A stretch of 38,224 nt of DNA from Dactylosporangium sp. AC04546 (GTDB lineage Bacteria > Actinomycetota > Actinomycetes > Mycobacteriales > Micromonosporaceae), in assembly GCF_022095675.1 (NCBI RefSeq), contig NZ_JAHYSG010000112.1:1-38224 (forward strand). Direction: 5' to 3'. Under the pieces are notes generated by a model. That model was not told the DNA's origin. It worked only from the letters and a program-made list of their open reading frames with translations, and did not search any database. Below are positions 15,511-23,309 of the stretch, one piece after another. A program made the translations under genes and the position numbers. Numbering within the stretch: the stretch's first letter is position 1; every line of letters starts with the position of its first letter.

Positions 15511-15516
15511 TAGGCT
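15511..15516 (+). promoter_or_regulatory. Candidate -10 of leaderless GNAT gene
   Basis: TAGGCT ends six bases before GTG 15523, and no ribosome-binding site is seen. The gap to the reductase stop is 28 bp. Confidence 0.45.
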
Positions 15517-15522
15517 CGGCAC

Positions 15523-16041
15523 GTGGTGGACTGGGTGCGCCTCCGGCTGGACGTCGACGCCTTCGACGAGCGGGAGTTCGAGCCCTGCGCGGACCAGGCG
15601 CGCGAGTCCGGCGTCCGGTTCGCCAGCCTCGCCGAGCTGGGCGACACCGAGGCGCACCGGCGCGCGCTGTACGAACTCAACAAGGAGTGCTCGGCCGACA
15701 TCCCCGAGCGGGGCGAGTTCCACACGTACGACGAGTACGTCGCCCGGCGTCTCGACGTGCCCACCTTCGACCCGGCCGGCGTGATCCTCGCGCTGCGTGA
15801 CGGCGAGTGGATCGGCATGTCCGCCACGTCGCTGCACCCCGCCGACGGTTCCGCGTTCAGCGAGATGACCGGCGTCCGTGCACCCTACCGCGGCCGGCGC
15901 CTCTCCCTGGCCCTGAAGCTCCACGCCATCCGCTTCGTCCGGGCGGCCGGCCACCGCTGGCTGGTCGCGTACCACCACCCGCGCAACGCCGCGGCGATCG
16001 CGATGAACCGCCGCCTCGGCTTCGCCGACTTCGAGCCTTGA
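15523..16041 (+). CDS. GNAT-family N-acetyltransferase
   Basis: This 172-residue acyltransferase has the acetyl-CoA pyrophosphate loop in VRAPYRGRRLSLALKLHAIRFV (R/Q-x-x-G-x-G/A type, here RGRRLS). The preceding strand is DGSAFSEMTGV. The C-terminal end is NAAAIAMNRRLGFADFEP, the usual GNAT motif B finish. The first 75 residues (FASLAELGDTEAHRRALYELNKECSADIPERGEF) resemble GNATs that act on small amines or antibiotics. The substrate is unknown. GTG 15523 fits a leaderless promoter. The stop codon lies within the -35 of the MerR-type promoter of the next operon. It does not carry the 21-bp regulon motif, so it may not be part of that regulon. Confidence 0.85.
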   Translation: MVDWVRLRLDVDAFDEREFEPCADQARESGVRFASLAELGDTEAHRRALYELNKECSADIPERGEFHTYDEYVARRLDVPTFDPAGVILALRDGEWIGMSATSLHPADGSAFSEMTGVRAPYRGRRLSLALKLHAIRFVRAAGHRWLVAYHHPRNAAAIAMNRRLGFADFEP

Positions 16042-16069
16042 CCTTGCCCCCCGCGGCAGGGTTTAGCGT
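16038..16069 (+). promoter_or_regulatory. MerR-type promoter/operator of the MDR-MerR operon, leaderless
   Basis: TTGACC (16038-16043), a 20-bp spacer, then TAGCGT (16064-16069), six bases before GTG 16076. The spacer contains the dyad ACCTTGCC / GGCAGGGT (16041-16048 and 16055-16062; one mismatch). The MerR gene at 16980 in the same operon is the expected activator. The outer half-sites match those of the promoter at 8874-8904, suggesting related recognition helices. Confidence 0.75.
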
Positions 16070-16075
16070 CCGGGC

Positions 16076-16975
16076 GTGACGAACATCGACGTCCGGCTCG
16101 CCGCGCCCGTCGCGGGGCCGCCCACCCTCACCGACCTCCTCGTGCACACCTCCGGCGTGCCGGAGCCCGGGCCCGGTCAGGTCCTGGTCCGTAACCGCTG
16201 GATCGCGCTCGGCGCCGTCCAGCGCACCCTCATGGCCCGCGGCGTCCTCGTCGCGAAGTGCCTCGGCGAGGTCGCCGGCTCCGGGGACCTCGTGACACAC
16301 ACCGGGGCGTGGAGCACTCACGTCGTCGCCGACCCGGCCATGCTCCGGCCGGTACAGGGTGCCGCGGGGGCGCCGGACGCACCGGACGCGGCCAGCGCCG
16401 CGCGGCTGATCGGGAGCGCCCCCGTCGCGCTCGCGGCGTTGCGGGCCGCCGGGCTGCGGGCCGGAGAATCCGTGCTCGTCACCGGGGCCGCCGGTGGGCT
16501 GGGCAGCGCCGCCGGAGCTGTCGCGCGCAGCCTTGGGGCCGGGCGCGTCGCCGGGACGACCGGGTCGGCGTGGAAGGTGCCGCTGCTCACCGGCGAGCTC
16601 GGGTTCGACGCCGCCGCCGGGCACGCGTCGCTCGCCGAGGCGGTCGACGCGCTCGGGCCGCTCGACGTGGTCGTCGACACGCTCGGCAGGGTCGAGGAGC
16701 TCGTCGCCGCCGTGGCGGCGGGGACCCGCATCGCGCTGTGCGGGGCGCTCAGCCAGCAGCTCGGCGGGGCGGCCGACCCGCGGCTCGACCTCACCGCCGT
16801 CATCCTCAAGCGGCTCACCCTGGTCGGCGCCACGGCCGGCGCCGACCAGGGCGGGGAACTGCCCGCCGGCCTTTCCCTGCCGTACACCGTGATCGAGGGT
16901 CTGAGCGCGGCGCCGCAGGCGCTGCTCGACCTCTTCGCCGGCAGGCACACGGGCACCGTTCTCGTCCGCGTGTGA
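16076..16975 (+). CDS. MDR-superfamily NADPH-dependent (quinone-type) oxidoreductase
   Basis: This 299-residue medium-chain reductase lacks zinc ligands. The N-terminal GroES-like part contains PEPGPGQVLVRNRWIALG. The cofactor Rossmann motif is VLVTGAAGGLGSAAGAVARSLGA (about residues 134-156), and a late RLTLVGATAG segment follows. Members reduce activated double bonds or quinones, often in detoxification. It is about 30 residues shorter than most quinone reductases; the catalytic-domain loop after residue 50 looks compressed. It is the first gene of a two-gene unit with a MerR regulator, led by a MerR-type leaderless promoter. That arrangement suggests induction by an electrophile or quinone; the inducer is inferred only. 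Confidence 0.82.
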   Translation: MTNIDVRLAAPVAGPPTLTDLLVHTSGVPEPGPGQVLVRNRWIALGAVQRTLMARGVLVAKCLGEVAGSGDLVTHTGAWSTHVVADPAMLRPVQGAAGAPDAPDAASAARLIGSAPVALAALRAAGLRAGESVLVTGAAGGLGSAAGAVARSLGAGRVAGTTGSAWKVPLLTGELGFDAAAGHASLAEAVDALGPLDVVVDTLGRVEELVAAVAAGTRIALCGALSQQLGGAADPRLDLTAVILKRLTLVGATAGADQGGELPAGLSLPYTVIEGLSAAPQALLDLFAGRHTGTVLVRV

Positions 16976-16979
16976 CACC

Positions 16980-17339
16980 GTGGACCGCATGCGGATCGGC
17001 GAACTCGCGGCGGAGACCGGCACCACCACCCGCGCGCTGCGCCTGTACGAGGCGGAGGGCCTGCTCGCCAGCGACCGCGGCCCGAACGGCTACCGCGACT
17101 ACCCGGCGGGCGCCGCGCTGCGGGTGCGCAACATCCGTGAGCTGCTGAGCCTCGGGTTCACCATCGCGGACGTGCGGTGGTTCACCCGGTACCTCGACCA
17201 GGAGCTGCCGCCGGCGTTCGCCGACGGCGGCTCCTGCGCCACCGCCATGCGGGTCGCCGGCGAGCGCCTCGCCGACCTCCGTGCCAGGATCGACGCGCTG
17301 ACCCGCCTGCACGACGTCCTCGCCGCCCGGATGGGCTGA
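16980..17339 (+). CDS. MerR-family transcriptional regulator (small)
   Basis: This 119-residue regulator has the MerR winged helix MRIGELAAETGTTTRALRLYEAEGLL, then NGYRDYPAGAALRVRNIRELLSLGFTIADVRWF, followed by a dimerisation helix. A single cysteine (GGSCATAM, about residue 83) near the start of the long helix could sense thiol stress, as in some small MerR proteins. The start GTG 16980 comes 4 bp after the MDR gene's stop; ATG 16989 is an alternative. Its target is very probably the promoter at 16038, because that site has the long-spacer dyad and this is the only regulator in the operon. Confidence 0.88.
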   Translation: MDRMRIGELAAETGTTTRALRLYEAEGLLASDRGPNGYRDYPAGAALRVRNIRELLSLGFTIADVRWFTRYLDQELPPAFADGGSCATAMRVAGERLADLRARIDALTRLHDVLAARMG

Positions 17340-17387
17340 GGCACCCGCGAAGCCAGCGGAATGGCCGGCCGGTCTCTATGAATGAGA

Positions 17388-17422
17388 TGGGAAATACATG
17401 ATTTCCCACCCGTGAGGGGTGG
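17388..17422 (+). terminator. Two overlapping inverted repeats after the MerR gene (terminator or regulatory RNA candidate)
   Basis: TGGGAAAT, five bases, ATTTCCCA (17388-17408) is a perfect 8-bp stem. CCACCC, five bases, GGGTGG (17406-17422) is a perfect 6-bp stem. They share bases 17406-17408, so both cannot form fully at once. No U-tract follows. The rest of the 17340-17478 gap carries motif site C and the MFS promoter. Confidence 0.4.
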
Positions 17423-17448
17423 CCCGGGCGGGCGCGCGGAGGGCAAAC

Positions 17449-17469
17449 TCCTATCGTGCACATCGGAAT
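17449..17469 (+). promoter_or_regulatory. Regulon motif site C (21-bp dyad) before the MFS-LLM operon
   Basis: TCCTAT (17449-17454) and TCGGAAT (17463-17469) align with sites A and B at the same spacing. AATAGT (17467-17472), six bases before GTG 17479, is the candidate -10, so the site covers about -30 to -10. Confidence 0.65.
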
Positions 17470-17478
17470 AGTTCCGCA

Positions 17479-18906
17479 GTGACGGCGCACCGGCTGATCG
17501 TGGGGGCCTGCCTGGCCGCCGGCTTCACCACCCTGCTCGACCAGTCCGTGCTCAACGTCGCCATGCCCGCGCTGCGCGGCTCCCTGCACGCCGGTGACGC
17601 GGCCCTGCAATGGATCATGGCCGGGTACTCGCTCACCTTCGGCCTCGCGCTCGTCCCGGCCGGGCGGCTCGGCGACATGTACGGCCGCCGCGCGCTGTTC
17701 GCCGGCGGGCTCACCGTCTTCGCCGTCTGCGGGATCGTCGCCGCCCTCGCGTCCGACGCCTGGGCCGTCGCCGCGGCCCGGCTCGTCCAGGGCGCCGGGG
17801 CCGGCGTCGTCAACCCGCAGATCATCGGGCTGTTCCAGGACCTGTTCACCGGCACCGGGCGGGCCCGGGCCCTCGGCGCCTACGCGGTCGTCGGCGGGGT
17901 CGCCGCCTCCGTCGGGCCGCCCGTCGGCGGGGTCATCCTCCACCTCGCCGGCGACGACCCGGGCTGGCGGCTGGTCCTGCTGCTCAACCTGCCGTTCGCG
18001 ATCGCCACGGTACCGCTGGCGCTGAAACTCCTGCCGAAGGACGTGCCCGACCGGCGCCGCACCCAGCTCGACCTGCCCGGGCTGCTGCTGCTCGCCGCCG
18101 CCACACTCGCCGTGCTGCTGCCCCTCGTCGGCGTCTCCGGCGGCTGGTGGTGGGCGGCCGCCGCCGCGGCCGGCGTCGCGGCGCTCGTCGCCTGGGAGCG
18201 CCGCTACACCGCCCGCGGGCGGACCGCGCTGCTGCTGCCGGCGCTCACCCGCAGCCGCGGCTTCGTGCTCGGCACGCTCGTCGCGATGTGCTACTTCGGC
18301 GCCGCCCTCGCCCTCAACCTGGTCATCGCGCTGTTCCTGCAGGACGGGCTCGGGCTGTCCCCGCTCGCCGCGGCGGCGCTGTCGCTGCCCGGCGCGGTCG
18401 GGTTCGCCGCGTCGTCGACGGCCAGCCACCGCCTCGTCAGCCGGTACGGGCGGCACGGCGTCTCGGCCGCCCTCGCCGTCGCCGCCGTCAGCGTCGCCGC
18501 CGCGGCCGCCGCCACCATGCTGCTGCCGGTCGGCGGGGTCGTCGTCGCGCTCGGGGTCAGCCAGCTCGTCACCGGCGCGGCCGGCGGCCTGATCAACGCG
18601 CCCAACCAGGCCCTCACGCTGACCCACGCGCCGCCCGGGGCGGGCGGGCTCAGCGCCGCGATGCTGCAGCTTTCCCAGCGCCTGGCGGCCAGCGTGAGCA
18701 TCGCCGCGGTCACCGGGATCTTCCTGCACACCGCGCAGGCCGGGCTCCTGCAGTCGTACCGCGCGGCGCTGACCCACGGCACCCTGCTGTGCCTGGCCCT
18801 GGTGCTGCTGTCGCTGCTGTTCGCCGTCGCCGACGGCGTCGCCGTGCGAGCCGTTTCCGTGCAAGCCGTCGCCGACGGCCCGACCATCCGGAGGTCCACC
18901 GTATGA
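17479..18906 (+). CDS. MFS transporter, DHA2 (EmrB/QacA-like) 14-TM family
   Basis: This 475-residue polytopic membrane protein opens with DQSVLNVAMPALRGSLHAGDAALQWIMAGYSLTFGLALVPAGRLGDMYGRR. That contains the MFS loop 2-3 motif (GRLGDMYGRR) and the DHA2-type QWIM segment. Motif C-like sequence appears in VQGAGAGVVNPQIIGLFQDLF and VASVGPPVGGVI. About 14 hydrophobic segments follow. These proteins usually export drugs or metabolites with proton antiport. In this operon it could remove a toxic product or move the substrate. I start it at GTG 17479, from the alignment of site C with the -10 element; GTG 17419 would only add a basic, non-membrane leader. Its stop overlaps the next ATG (ATGA). Confidence 0.85.
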   Translation: MTAHRLIVGACLAAGFTTLLDQSVLNVAMPALRGSLHAGDAALQWIMAGYSLTFGLALVPAGRLGDMYGRRALFAGGLTVFAVCGIVAALASDAWAVAAARLVQGAGAGVVNPQIIGLFQDLFTGTGRARALGAYAVVGGVAASVGPPVGGVILHLAGDDPGWRLVLLLNLPFAIATVPLALKLLPKDVPDRRRTQLDLPGLLLLAAATLAVLLPLVGVSGGWWWAAAAAAGVAALVAWERRYTARGRTALLLPALTRSRGFVLGTLVAMCYFGAALALNLVIALFLQDGLGLSPLAAAALSLPGAVGFAASSTASHRLVSRYGRHGVSAALAVAAVSVAAAAAATMLLPVGGVVVALGVSQLVTGAAGGLINAPNQALTLTHAPPGAGGLSAAMLQLSQRLAASVSIAAVTGIFLHTAQAGLLQSYRAALTHGTLLCLALVLLSLLFAVADGVAVRAVSVQAVADGPTIRRSTV

Positions 18907-19760
18907 GCGCACCACCGCTGCACCTGGCCGTCGAGCTCGACGGCGTCCCGTTCGCGGACCTGCCCGCGGCCGTCGCCGCCGCCGAGGCCACCGGCTTCGC
19001 CCTCGTCACCCTCGCCGACTCGCCGCTCCCGCCGGCCTCGGGGGAGCGGATCGAGGCCGGGGTGCTGGCCGCGTACCTTGCCCGGCGCACCAGCCGCATC
19101 GGGCTCGCCCCGGCCCTGCCGGTCACCATCACCGAACCGTTCCACCTGGCCACCCAGCTGGCCAGCCTCGACCACGCCTCCGCCGGCCGGGCCGCCTGGG
19201 TCGTCGCCGCCCCCAACGGCGCCGACGAGCTCGCCACCGTCGGGCGGGCGCCGCTCGACGCGGCCGGGCTGCGCCGCGAGGCCGAGGACGTCATCCGGGT
19301 CGCCCGGCTGCTGTGGGACTCGTGGGAGGACGACGCGATCATCCGCGACGTCGCCAGCGGCCGGTTCCTCGACGCCGACCGGGTCCACCACGTCAACTTC
19401 GAGGGCGCCACGTTCTCGGTCGCCGGGCCGCTCATCACGACCCGCCCGCCGCAGGGCCAGGTCGTCGTCATCGTCCCGCACGCGCTCGGCCTCGACGCGT
19501 TCGCCGACGTCGTGCTGGTCGAGGACCCGTCGGACGTGGTCGAGGCGGGCCCGCTGGTCTTCGCCGAGGTCCGTTCGTACCCGGCCAGGCTCGACGACCT
19601 GGCCGGAGCGGTGCACGGGATACGGCTGCATCCGCAGTCACTCGAGGAGCTCACCGCGGTCATCACCCAGGCCCCGGGCCGGCCCGTCGCCGGTCCGACG
19701 CTGCGCGACACCCTCGGCCTGCGCCGTCCCGTCAACACGTTCGCACTCCAGGAGGCCTGA
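18903..19760 (+). CDS. Short LLM-class oxidoreductase, internally compressed
   Basis: This 285-residue luciferase-like protein keeps the N-terminal barrel strands (LHLAVELDGVPFADL, TSRIGLAPALPVTITEPFHLATQLASLDHASAGRAAWVV). It also has the family's mid-helix and insertion (ILRV-like DVIRVARLLWDSWEDDAI, NFEGATFSVAGPL) and the ending GPTLRDTLGLRRP. That tail is almost the same as LLM-1's. NtaA-type enzymes are about 430 residues, so roughly 140 residues between the insertion and the C-terminus are missing. It may therefore be a non-catalytic partner, like the beta subunit of luciferase, or a reduced enzyme. The frame is intact with normal codon use, so it is not obvious decay. It is coupled to the MFS gene, and one base separates it from LLM-2. 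Confidence 0.75.
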   Translation: MSAPPLHLAVELDGVPFADLPAAVAAAEATGFALVTLADSPLPPASGERIEAGVLAAYLARRTSRIGLAPALPVTITEPFHLATQLASLDHASAGRAAWVVAAPNGADELATVGRAPLDAAGLRREAEDVIRVARLLWDSWEDDAIIRDVASGRFLDADRVHHVNFEGATFSVAGPLITTRPPQGQVVVIVPHALGLDAFADVVLVEDPSDVVEAGPLVFAEVRSYPARLDDLAGAVHGIRLHPQSLEELTAVITQAPGRPVAGPTLRDTLGLRRPVNTFALQEA

Positions 19761-19761
19761 C

Positions 19762-21033
19762 ATGAGTGTTGGTCGAAGCCCGCGACTGCACCTCGGCGTC
19801 TTCTTCACCGGCGTCGGGCCGAACCTGCTGTGGACCGAGCCCGGCGCCGCCGACCACACCCACATCGACACGTTCGTCGCCGTCGCCAGAACCCTCGAAC
19901 GCGGCCTGTTCGACGCGTTCTTCCTCGGTGAGGGCCTGCGCGTGCGGGAGAACCGCGGCCGGGTCCACGACCTCGACGTCGCCGGCCGGCCCGACGCCAT
20001 CACCCAGCTCGCCGCCCTCGCGGCGGAGACGACGCACATCGGGCTCGTCGCGACGCAGAACACGACGTACAACTTCCCGGCCGACCTCGCCCGCCGCCTC
20101 GCCTCCCTCGACCGCATCAGCAAGGGCCGGGCCGGCTGGAACGTGGTCACGACGGACAACGCTTGGACGGGCGAGAACTTCCGCCACGGCGGCTGGCTGC
20201 CGCACGAGCGCCGCTACGAGCGCGCGGCCGCGTTCGTGGCCGCGGCGAAGGCGCTGTGGGCCGGTTCGCCGGTGGACGAGCACTCCGACGTGATCTCCCT
20301 GCGGGCCCGCGGCACGGTGCCGGGCACCCGGCCGGTCATCTTCCAGGCGGGCGACTCGCCCGGCGGTCGCGACCTGGCGGCGCGGCACGCGGACGTGGTG
20401 TTCTCGGCCAACACCGACTACGACAAGGCCGTCGAGTACGCCGCCGACCTGCGCCGCCGCCTGGCCTCGTACGGGCGGCCGCCGGACGCGGTTCGCATCC
20501 TGCCGGGCGCGTCGGTGGTGCTCGGCGACACGCCCGCCGAGGCGTCGGAGAAGGCGCGGTGGATCCGCCGCGAACAGACCACGGGCCCCCGCGCGATCGC
20601 GTTCCTGGAGCAGTACTGGGGCAAGGACCTCGCAGGCTACGACCCCGACGGCCCGCTGCCCGACGTCGAACCGGCCGAGGGCGAGCTCGACCCGTCCCGC
20701 GGCACGATCCCGATCGAGCTGCGCACCGGCAAGCTGGAGCGGGTCCGCCAGTGGCGCGAGCAGGCGGCGGCGAACGGCTGGTCGATCCGCGACCTGGTGA
20801 TCGAGGTGACGCCGAACCACACCGCGTTCGTCGGCACCCCCGGCCAGATCGCCGACGAGTGGGCCCGCTACGTGCGCGACCGCGCCGTGGACGGCTTCAA
20901 CCTCCTGCCCCAGCAGCTGCCCGGCACCGCCGAGGACGTGGTCGACCGCCTGGTCCCGGAGCTGCAGTCCCGCGGCGTGTACCGCACCGAGTACGAGGGC
21001 ACCACCCTGCGCGAACACCTCGACCTGGTCTGA
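19762..21033 (+). CDS. LLM-class flavin-dependent monooxygenase (NtaA/SnaA/DszA family), LLM-2
   Basis: This full-length 423-residue barrel enzyme shows LHLGVFFTGVGPNLLWTEPGA at the N-terminus, FDAFFLGEGLRV, THIGLVATQNTTYNFPADLARRLASLDRISKGRAGWNVVTTDN, the GRDLAARHADVVFSANTDYDKAVEYAADL block and the C-terminal VFVGTPGQIADEWARYV-like stretch. The W-N-V-V-T core is the FMN-phosphate region of this family. Reduced flavin would come from the reductase at 15000. Close families act on sulfones, nitrilotriacetate and other xenobiotics. Start ATG 19762 has AGGAGG six bases upstream, the only strong ribosome site in this operon, perhaps to raise LLM-2 yield. It follows the short LLM by one base. LLM-1 and LLM-2 are clearly diverged. 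Confidence 0.88.
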   Translation: MSVGRSPRLHLGVFFTGVGPNLLWTEPGAADHTHIDTFVAVARTLERGLFDAFFLGEGLRVRENRGRVHDLDVAGRPDAITQLAALAAETTHIGLVATQNTTYNFPADLARRLASLDRISKGRAGWNVVTTDNAWTGENFRHGGWLPHERRYERAAAFVAAAKALWAGSPVDEHSDVISLRARGTVPGTRPVIFQAGDSPGGRDLAARHADVVFSANTDYDKAVEYAADLRRRLASYGRPPDAVRILPGASVVLGDTPAEASEKARWIRREQTTGPRAIAFLEQYWGKDLAGYDPDGPLPDVEPAEGELDPSRGTIPIELRTGKLERVRQWREQAAANGWSIRDLVIEVTPNHTAFVGTPGQIADEWARYVRDRAVDGFNLLPQQLPGTAEDVVDRLVPELQSRGVYRTEYEGTTLREHLDLV

Positions 21034-21048
21034 TGGTTAGGGTGGTGG

Positions 21049-21978
21049 ATGCGATTTCTGCCCGAGGAACAGTCCGCCGCCCTCGTCGACGAGGAGCTCG
21101 CGTTCGCCGCGGTGCGTGACGCGCTCGTCGCCGCCGCCGGGGACCAGGCCGAGGTCTTCCCGGCCGTGGCCGGGCACGGGTCGTCGGCCGGGAACCGGTT
21201 CACCGTCAAGTCGGGCGCGTCCGCGGGGCTCGCCGGGGTGAAGGTCGGCAGCTACTGGCCCGGCAACGTCGGCGTCCCGCGGCACAACTCGATCGTGCTG
21301 CTGTTCGACCAGGAGCTCGGGCGCATCGGGGCGGTGGTCGAGGCCGGCGTCGTCAACGCCTACCGGACCGCCGCCGCCGACGCGGTCGCCGCGAGCGTCC
21401 TCGCCCGCGACGACGCGGCCACGCTCACCGTGTTCGGGACCGGGCACCAGGCGCTGTACGAGTGCGCCGCCGTCGCCCGGGTGCGCCCCATCAGCACCAT
21501 CCACGTCGTCGCCCGCAGCCCGCAGCGCGGCGAGCGGTTCGTGGCCTCGCTGGCGGGGCGCGGGCTCACCGGGCAGGTCACCGCGGCCGAGCCGGCCTGC
21601 CGCGCCGCCGACATCATCGTCACCGCCACCACCGCGACGGCGCCGCTGTTCGACGCCGGCTGGGTGCGGCCCGGCACGCACGTGGCCAGCATGGGCTCCG
21701 ACGCCCTGGGCAAGCAGGAGCTGCCGCCGCGCCTGCTCGCCGCGGCCCGGCTGTTCTGCGACCTGCCGTCGCAGTCGGTGCGCATCGGCGAGCTGCAGCA
21801 CGTCGCCGACCTCGTCGCCGACGGCACCCTGCGGCTGACGGCGATCGGCGATGTGCTCACCGGCCGCGCACCGGGGCGCGCCGGTGACGGCGACATCACC
21901 GTGTTCGACAGCTCCGGGATCGCGCTGCAGGACCTGTTCGTCGCCGACGCGCTGCTGCGGGCCGCCGGGTCACCGTAG
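21049..21978 (+). CDS. Ornithine cyclodeaminase / mu-crystallin family NAD(P)-dependent protein
   Basis: This 309-residue Rossmann protein has the family's substrate lysines in [10 protein letters not shown] (K54) and [11 protein letters not shown] (K65). It also has the conserved [15 protein letters not shown] stretch (R106-T107) and the nucleotide loop [16 protein letters not shown] (G130-x-G-x-x-A). Members are ornithine cyclodeaminases, alanine dehydrogenases, imine reductases and related amino acid enzymes. This one has no residue set I can tie to a single reaction. It follows LLM-2 by 15 bp with no good ribosome site, so it is probably in the same transcript. That suggests an amine or amino-acid step in the pathway. 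Its last nine bases overlap the convergent DUF1348 gene. Confidence 0.82.
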   Translation: MRFLPEEQSAALVDEELAFAAVRDALVAAAGDQAEVFPAVAGHGSSAGNRFTVKSGASAGLAGVKVGSYWPGNVGVPRHNSIVLLFDQELGRIGAVVEAGVVNAYRTAAADAVAASVLARDDAATLTVFGTGHQALYECAAVARVRPISTIHVVARSPQRGERFVASLAGRGLTGQVTAAEPACRAADIIVTATTATAPLFDAGWVRPGTHVASMGSDALGKQELPPRLLAAARLFCDLPSQSVRIGELQHVADLVADGTLRLTAIGDVLTGRAPGRAGDGDITVFDSSGIALQDLFVADALLRAAGSP

Positions 21979-22410
21979 CGGGATGTCCTGGCCGTGCTCC
22001 TGGGGTGGGCGGGGGCCGAAGATGCGCCGGTCGGCCTCGGTGATGCGCACGTCGTTGATGCTCGCCTCGCGGCGGCGCATCAGGCCGTCGTCGGCGAACT
22101 CCCACAGCTCGTTGCCGTAGCTGCGCCACCACTGGCCGGCCGGGTCGTGGCACTCGTACTGGAAGCGGACCGCGATGCGGTTGCCGTTGAACGACCACAG
22201 GCTCTTGCGCAGCGCGTAGTCCAGCTCGCGGGACCACTTGTCGCGCAGGAACGCCACGATCGCGTCCCGGCCGGTCAGGAACGTGTCCCGGTTGCGCCAC
22301 CGCGAGTCGGGCGTGTAGGCGAGGGCCACCCGGTCGGGGTCACGGGTGTTCCAGGCGTCCTCGGCGGACTGGACCTTCGCGGCCGCGGTCTGCGGCGTGA
22401 ACGGCTCCAT
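21970..22410 (-). CDS. NTF2-like / DUF1348 family protein
   Basis: This 146-residue protein has the SnoaL/NTF2-like cone fold pattern: [54 protein letters not shown], then the beta-rich [40 protein letters not shown]. It closes with [13 protein letters not shown], the DUF1348 signature. The function of DUF1348 is unsettled; members appear as orphan small-molecule-binding or hydrolase-like proteins. It converges on the cyclodeaminase gene with a 9-bp overlap. No ribosome site is evident near ATG 22410. It may not belong to the LLM cluster, since it is on the other strand. Confidence 0.8.
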   Translation of the reverse strand: MEPFTPQTAAAKVQSAEDAWNTRDPDRVALAYTPDSRWRNRDTFLTGRDAIVAFLRDKWSRELDYALRKSLWSFNGNRIAVRFQYECHDPAGQWWRSYGNELWEFADDGLMRRREASINDVRITEADRRIFGPRPPQEHGQDIPLR

Positions 22411-22512
22411 GCCATCCAGCGTCCGCGTGGGTCAGGCGCCCGGCAACCGCGGCGCGGTGACGTGCCGGGTGTCGAGCGCCGCGGACCGTGACCACGTCCG
22501 CGTCGCCGGTAG

Positions 22513-22527
22513 GTGAGGATCACTCAC
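22513..22527 (+). promoter_or_regulatory. 15-bp inverted repeat upstream of the membrane protein/two-component unit
   Basis: GTGAG, five bases, CTCAC is a perfect dyad about 105 bp before ATG 22632. The gap 22411-22631 holds no credible gene. This dyad is the only clear structure seen in it, and a response-regulator or repressor site is possible. Confidence 0.3.
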
Positions 22528-22631
22528 GCGCAGTACACCCGGGCGGTCCTGGCCTGCCGGGACATTCCTCCCGGCCGGGTGGGACGGCGGGCCGGTCCGG
22601 CCCGGGTCGATCGGACGGCACCGTTTCGGCC

Positions 22632-23297
22632 ATGACGACAACACTGACGACTTCACCTTCACGCACCTGGGCCCTGTGCGGTGCCCTGGGCGGGCTCATC
22701 GGCCTCGTCGGGCTCCTCGTGGGCGCCGACCTCACCGGCGGCGTCGGCGACGGCATCAAGGACAGCGCGCTCGTCGTGGCCGAGATCGCCGGCAAGCGCA
22801 ACTACGTGTGGCTCTACCAGGTGGTCAGCGCCGCCTCGGCCGGGCTCATCGTGGTCTTCGCCGCCGGGCTGCGCCGCCACCTCGCCGCCCAGGAGCCCGC
22901 CGGCAGCCTCGTGCCCGGCGTCGCCGGCACCGGCCTCGGCCTCGTCGCGGCGGTCCTGCTCGTCGGCGGCGGCATGAGCACGGAGCTCTACTGGGCGCTC
23001 GGCGAGCCCGAGCGCTGGGACCCGGACACGATCGCCGCCATGGTCGAGATCTACAACACGATCGCCTGGGTGTGGACCGGCGCCGGGGTGGCGGCGCTCG
23101 CCGTCGCGATCGGCGGGTTCCGGCACGGCTCGGTCGCCAAGTGGCTCGCCGCCGTCAGCGCCGTCCTGGCGGTGCTGGTGTTCGCCACGCAGGCGTACCC
23201 GGCCCAGTACGCGGCGCTGTTCGCCGGCGCACTCTGGGTGATCGTCGCCGGCCTGGCGTTCACCTTCGGTGGCCGCCGTCCGGCCGCGACCGCCTAA
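22632..23297 (+). CDS. Six-TM membrane protein upstream of a two-component system
   Basis: This 221-residue protein has about six hydrophobic helices: WALCGALGGLIGLVGLLVGA, VWLYQVVSAASAGLIVVFAAGL, a third near VAGTGLGLVAAVLLVGGGM, then IAWVWTGAGVAALAVAIGGF, WLAAVSAVLAVLVFATQA and FAGALWVIVAGLAFTFGG. Between helices three and four is a loop with STELYWALGEPERWDPDTI. No enzymatic motif is visible and I do not recognise the family. It lies 12 bp before the histidine kinase gene and is probably co-transcribed with it. It could be the sensed protein or a target of the two-component system. The start ATG 22632 is the first methionine that precedes the membrane part; the frame is open to 22488. Confidence 0.68.
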   Translation: MTTTLTTSPSRTWALCGALGGLIGLVGLLVGADLTGGVGDGIKDSALVVAEIAGKRNYVWLYQVVSAASAGLIVVFAAGLRRHLAAQEPAGSLVPGVAGTGLGLVAAVLLVGGGMSTELYWALGEPERWDPDTIAAMVEIYNTIAWVWTGAGVAALAVAIGGFRHGSVAKWLAAVSAVLAVLVFATQAYPAQYAALFAGALWVIVAGLAFTFGGRRPAATA

Positions 23298-23309
23298 GGT
23301 CTGCAGATC

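Noticed and set aside
12431..21033. LLM-1 and LLM-2 as a recent tandem duplication
   Set aside because: They share only family motifs and differ throughout, so they are old paralogues or separate acquisitions.
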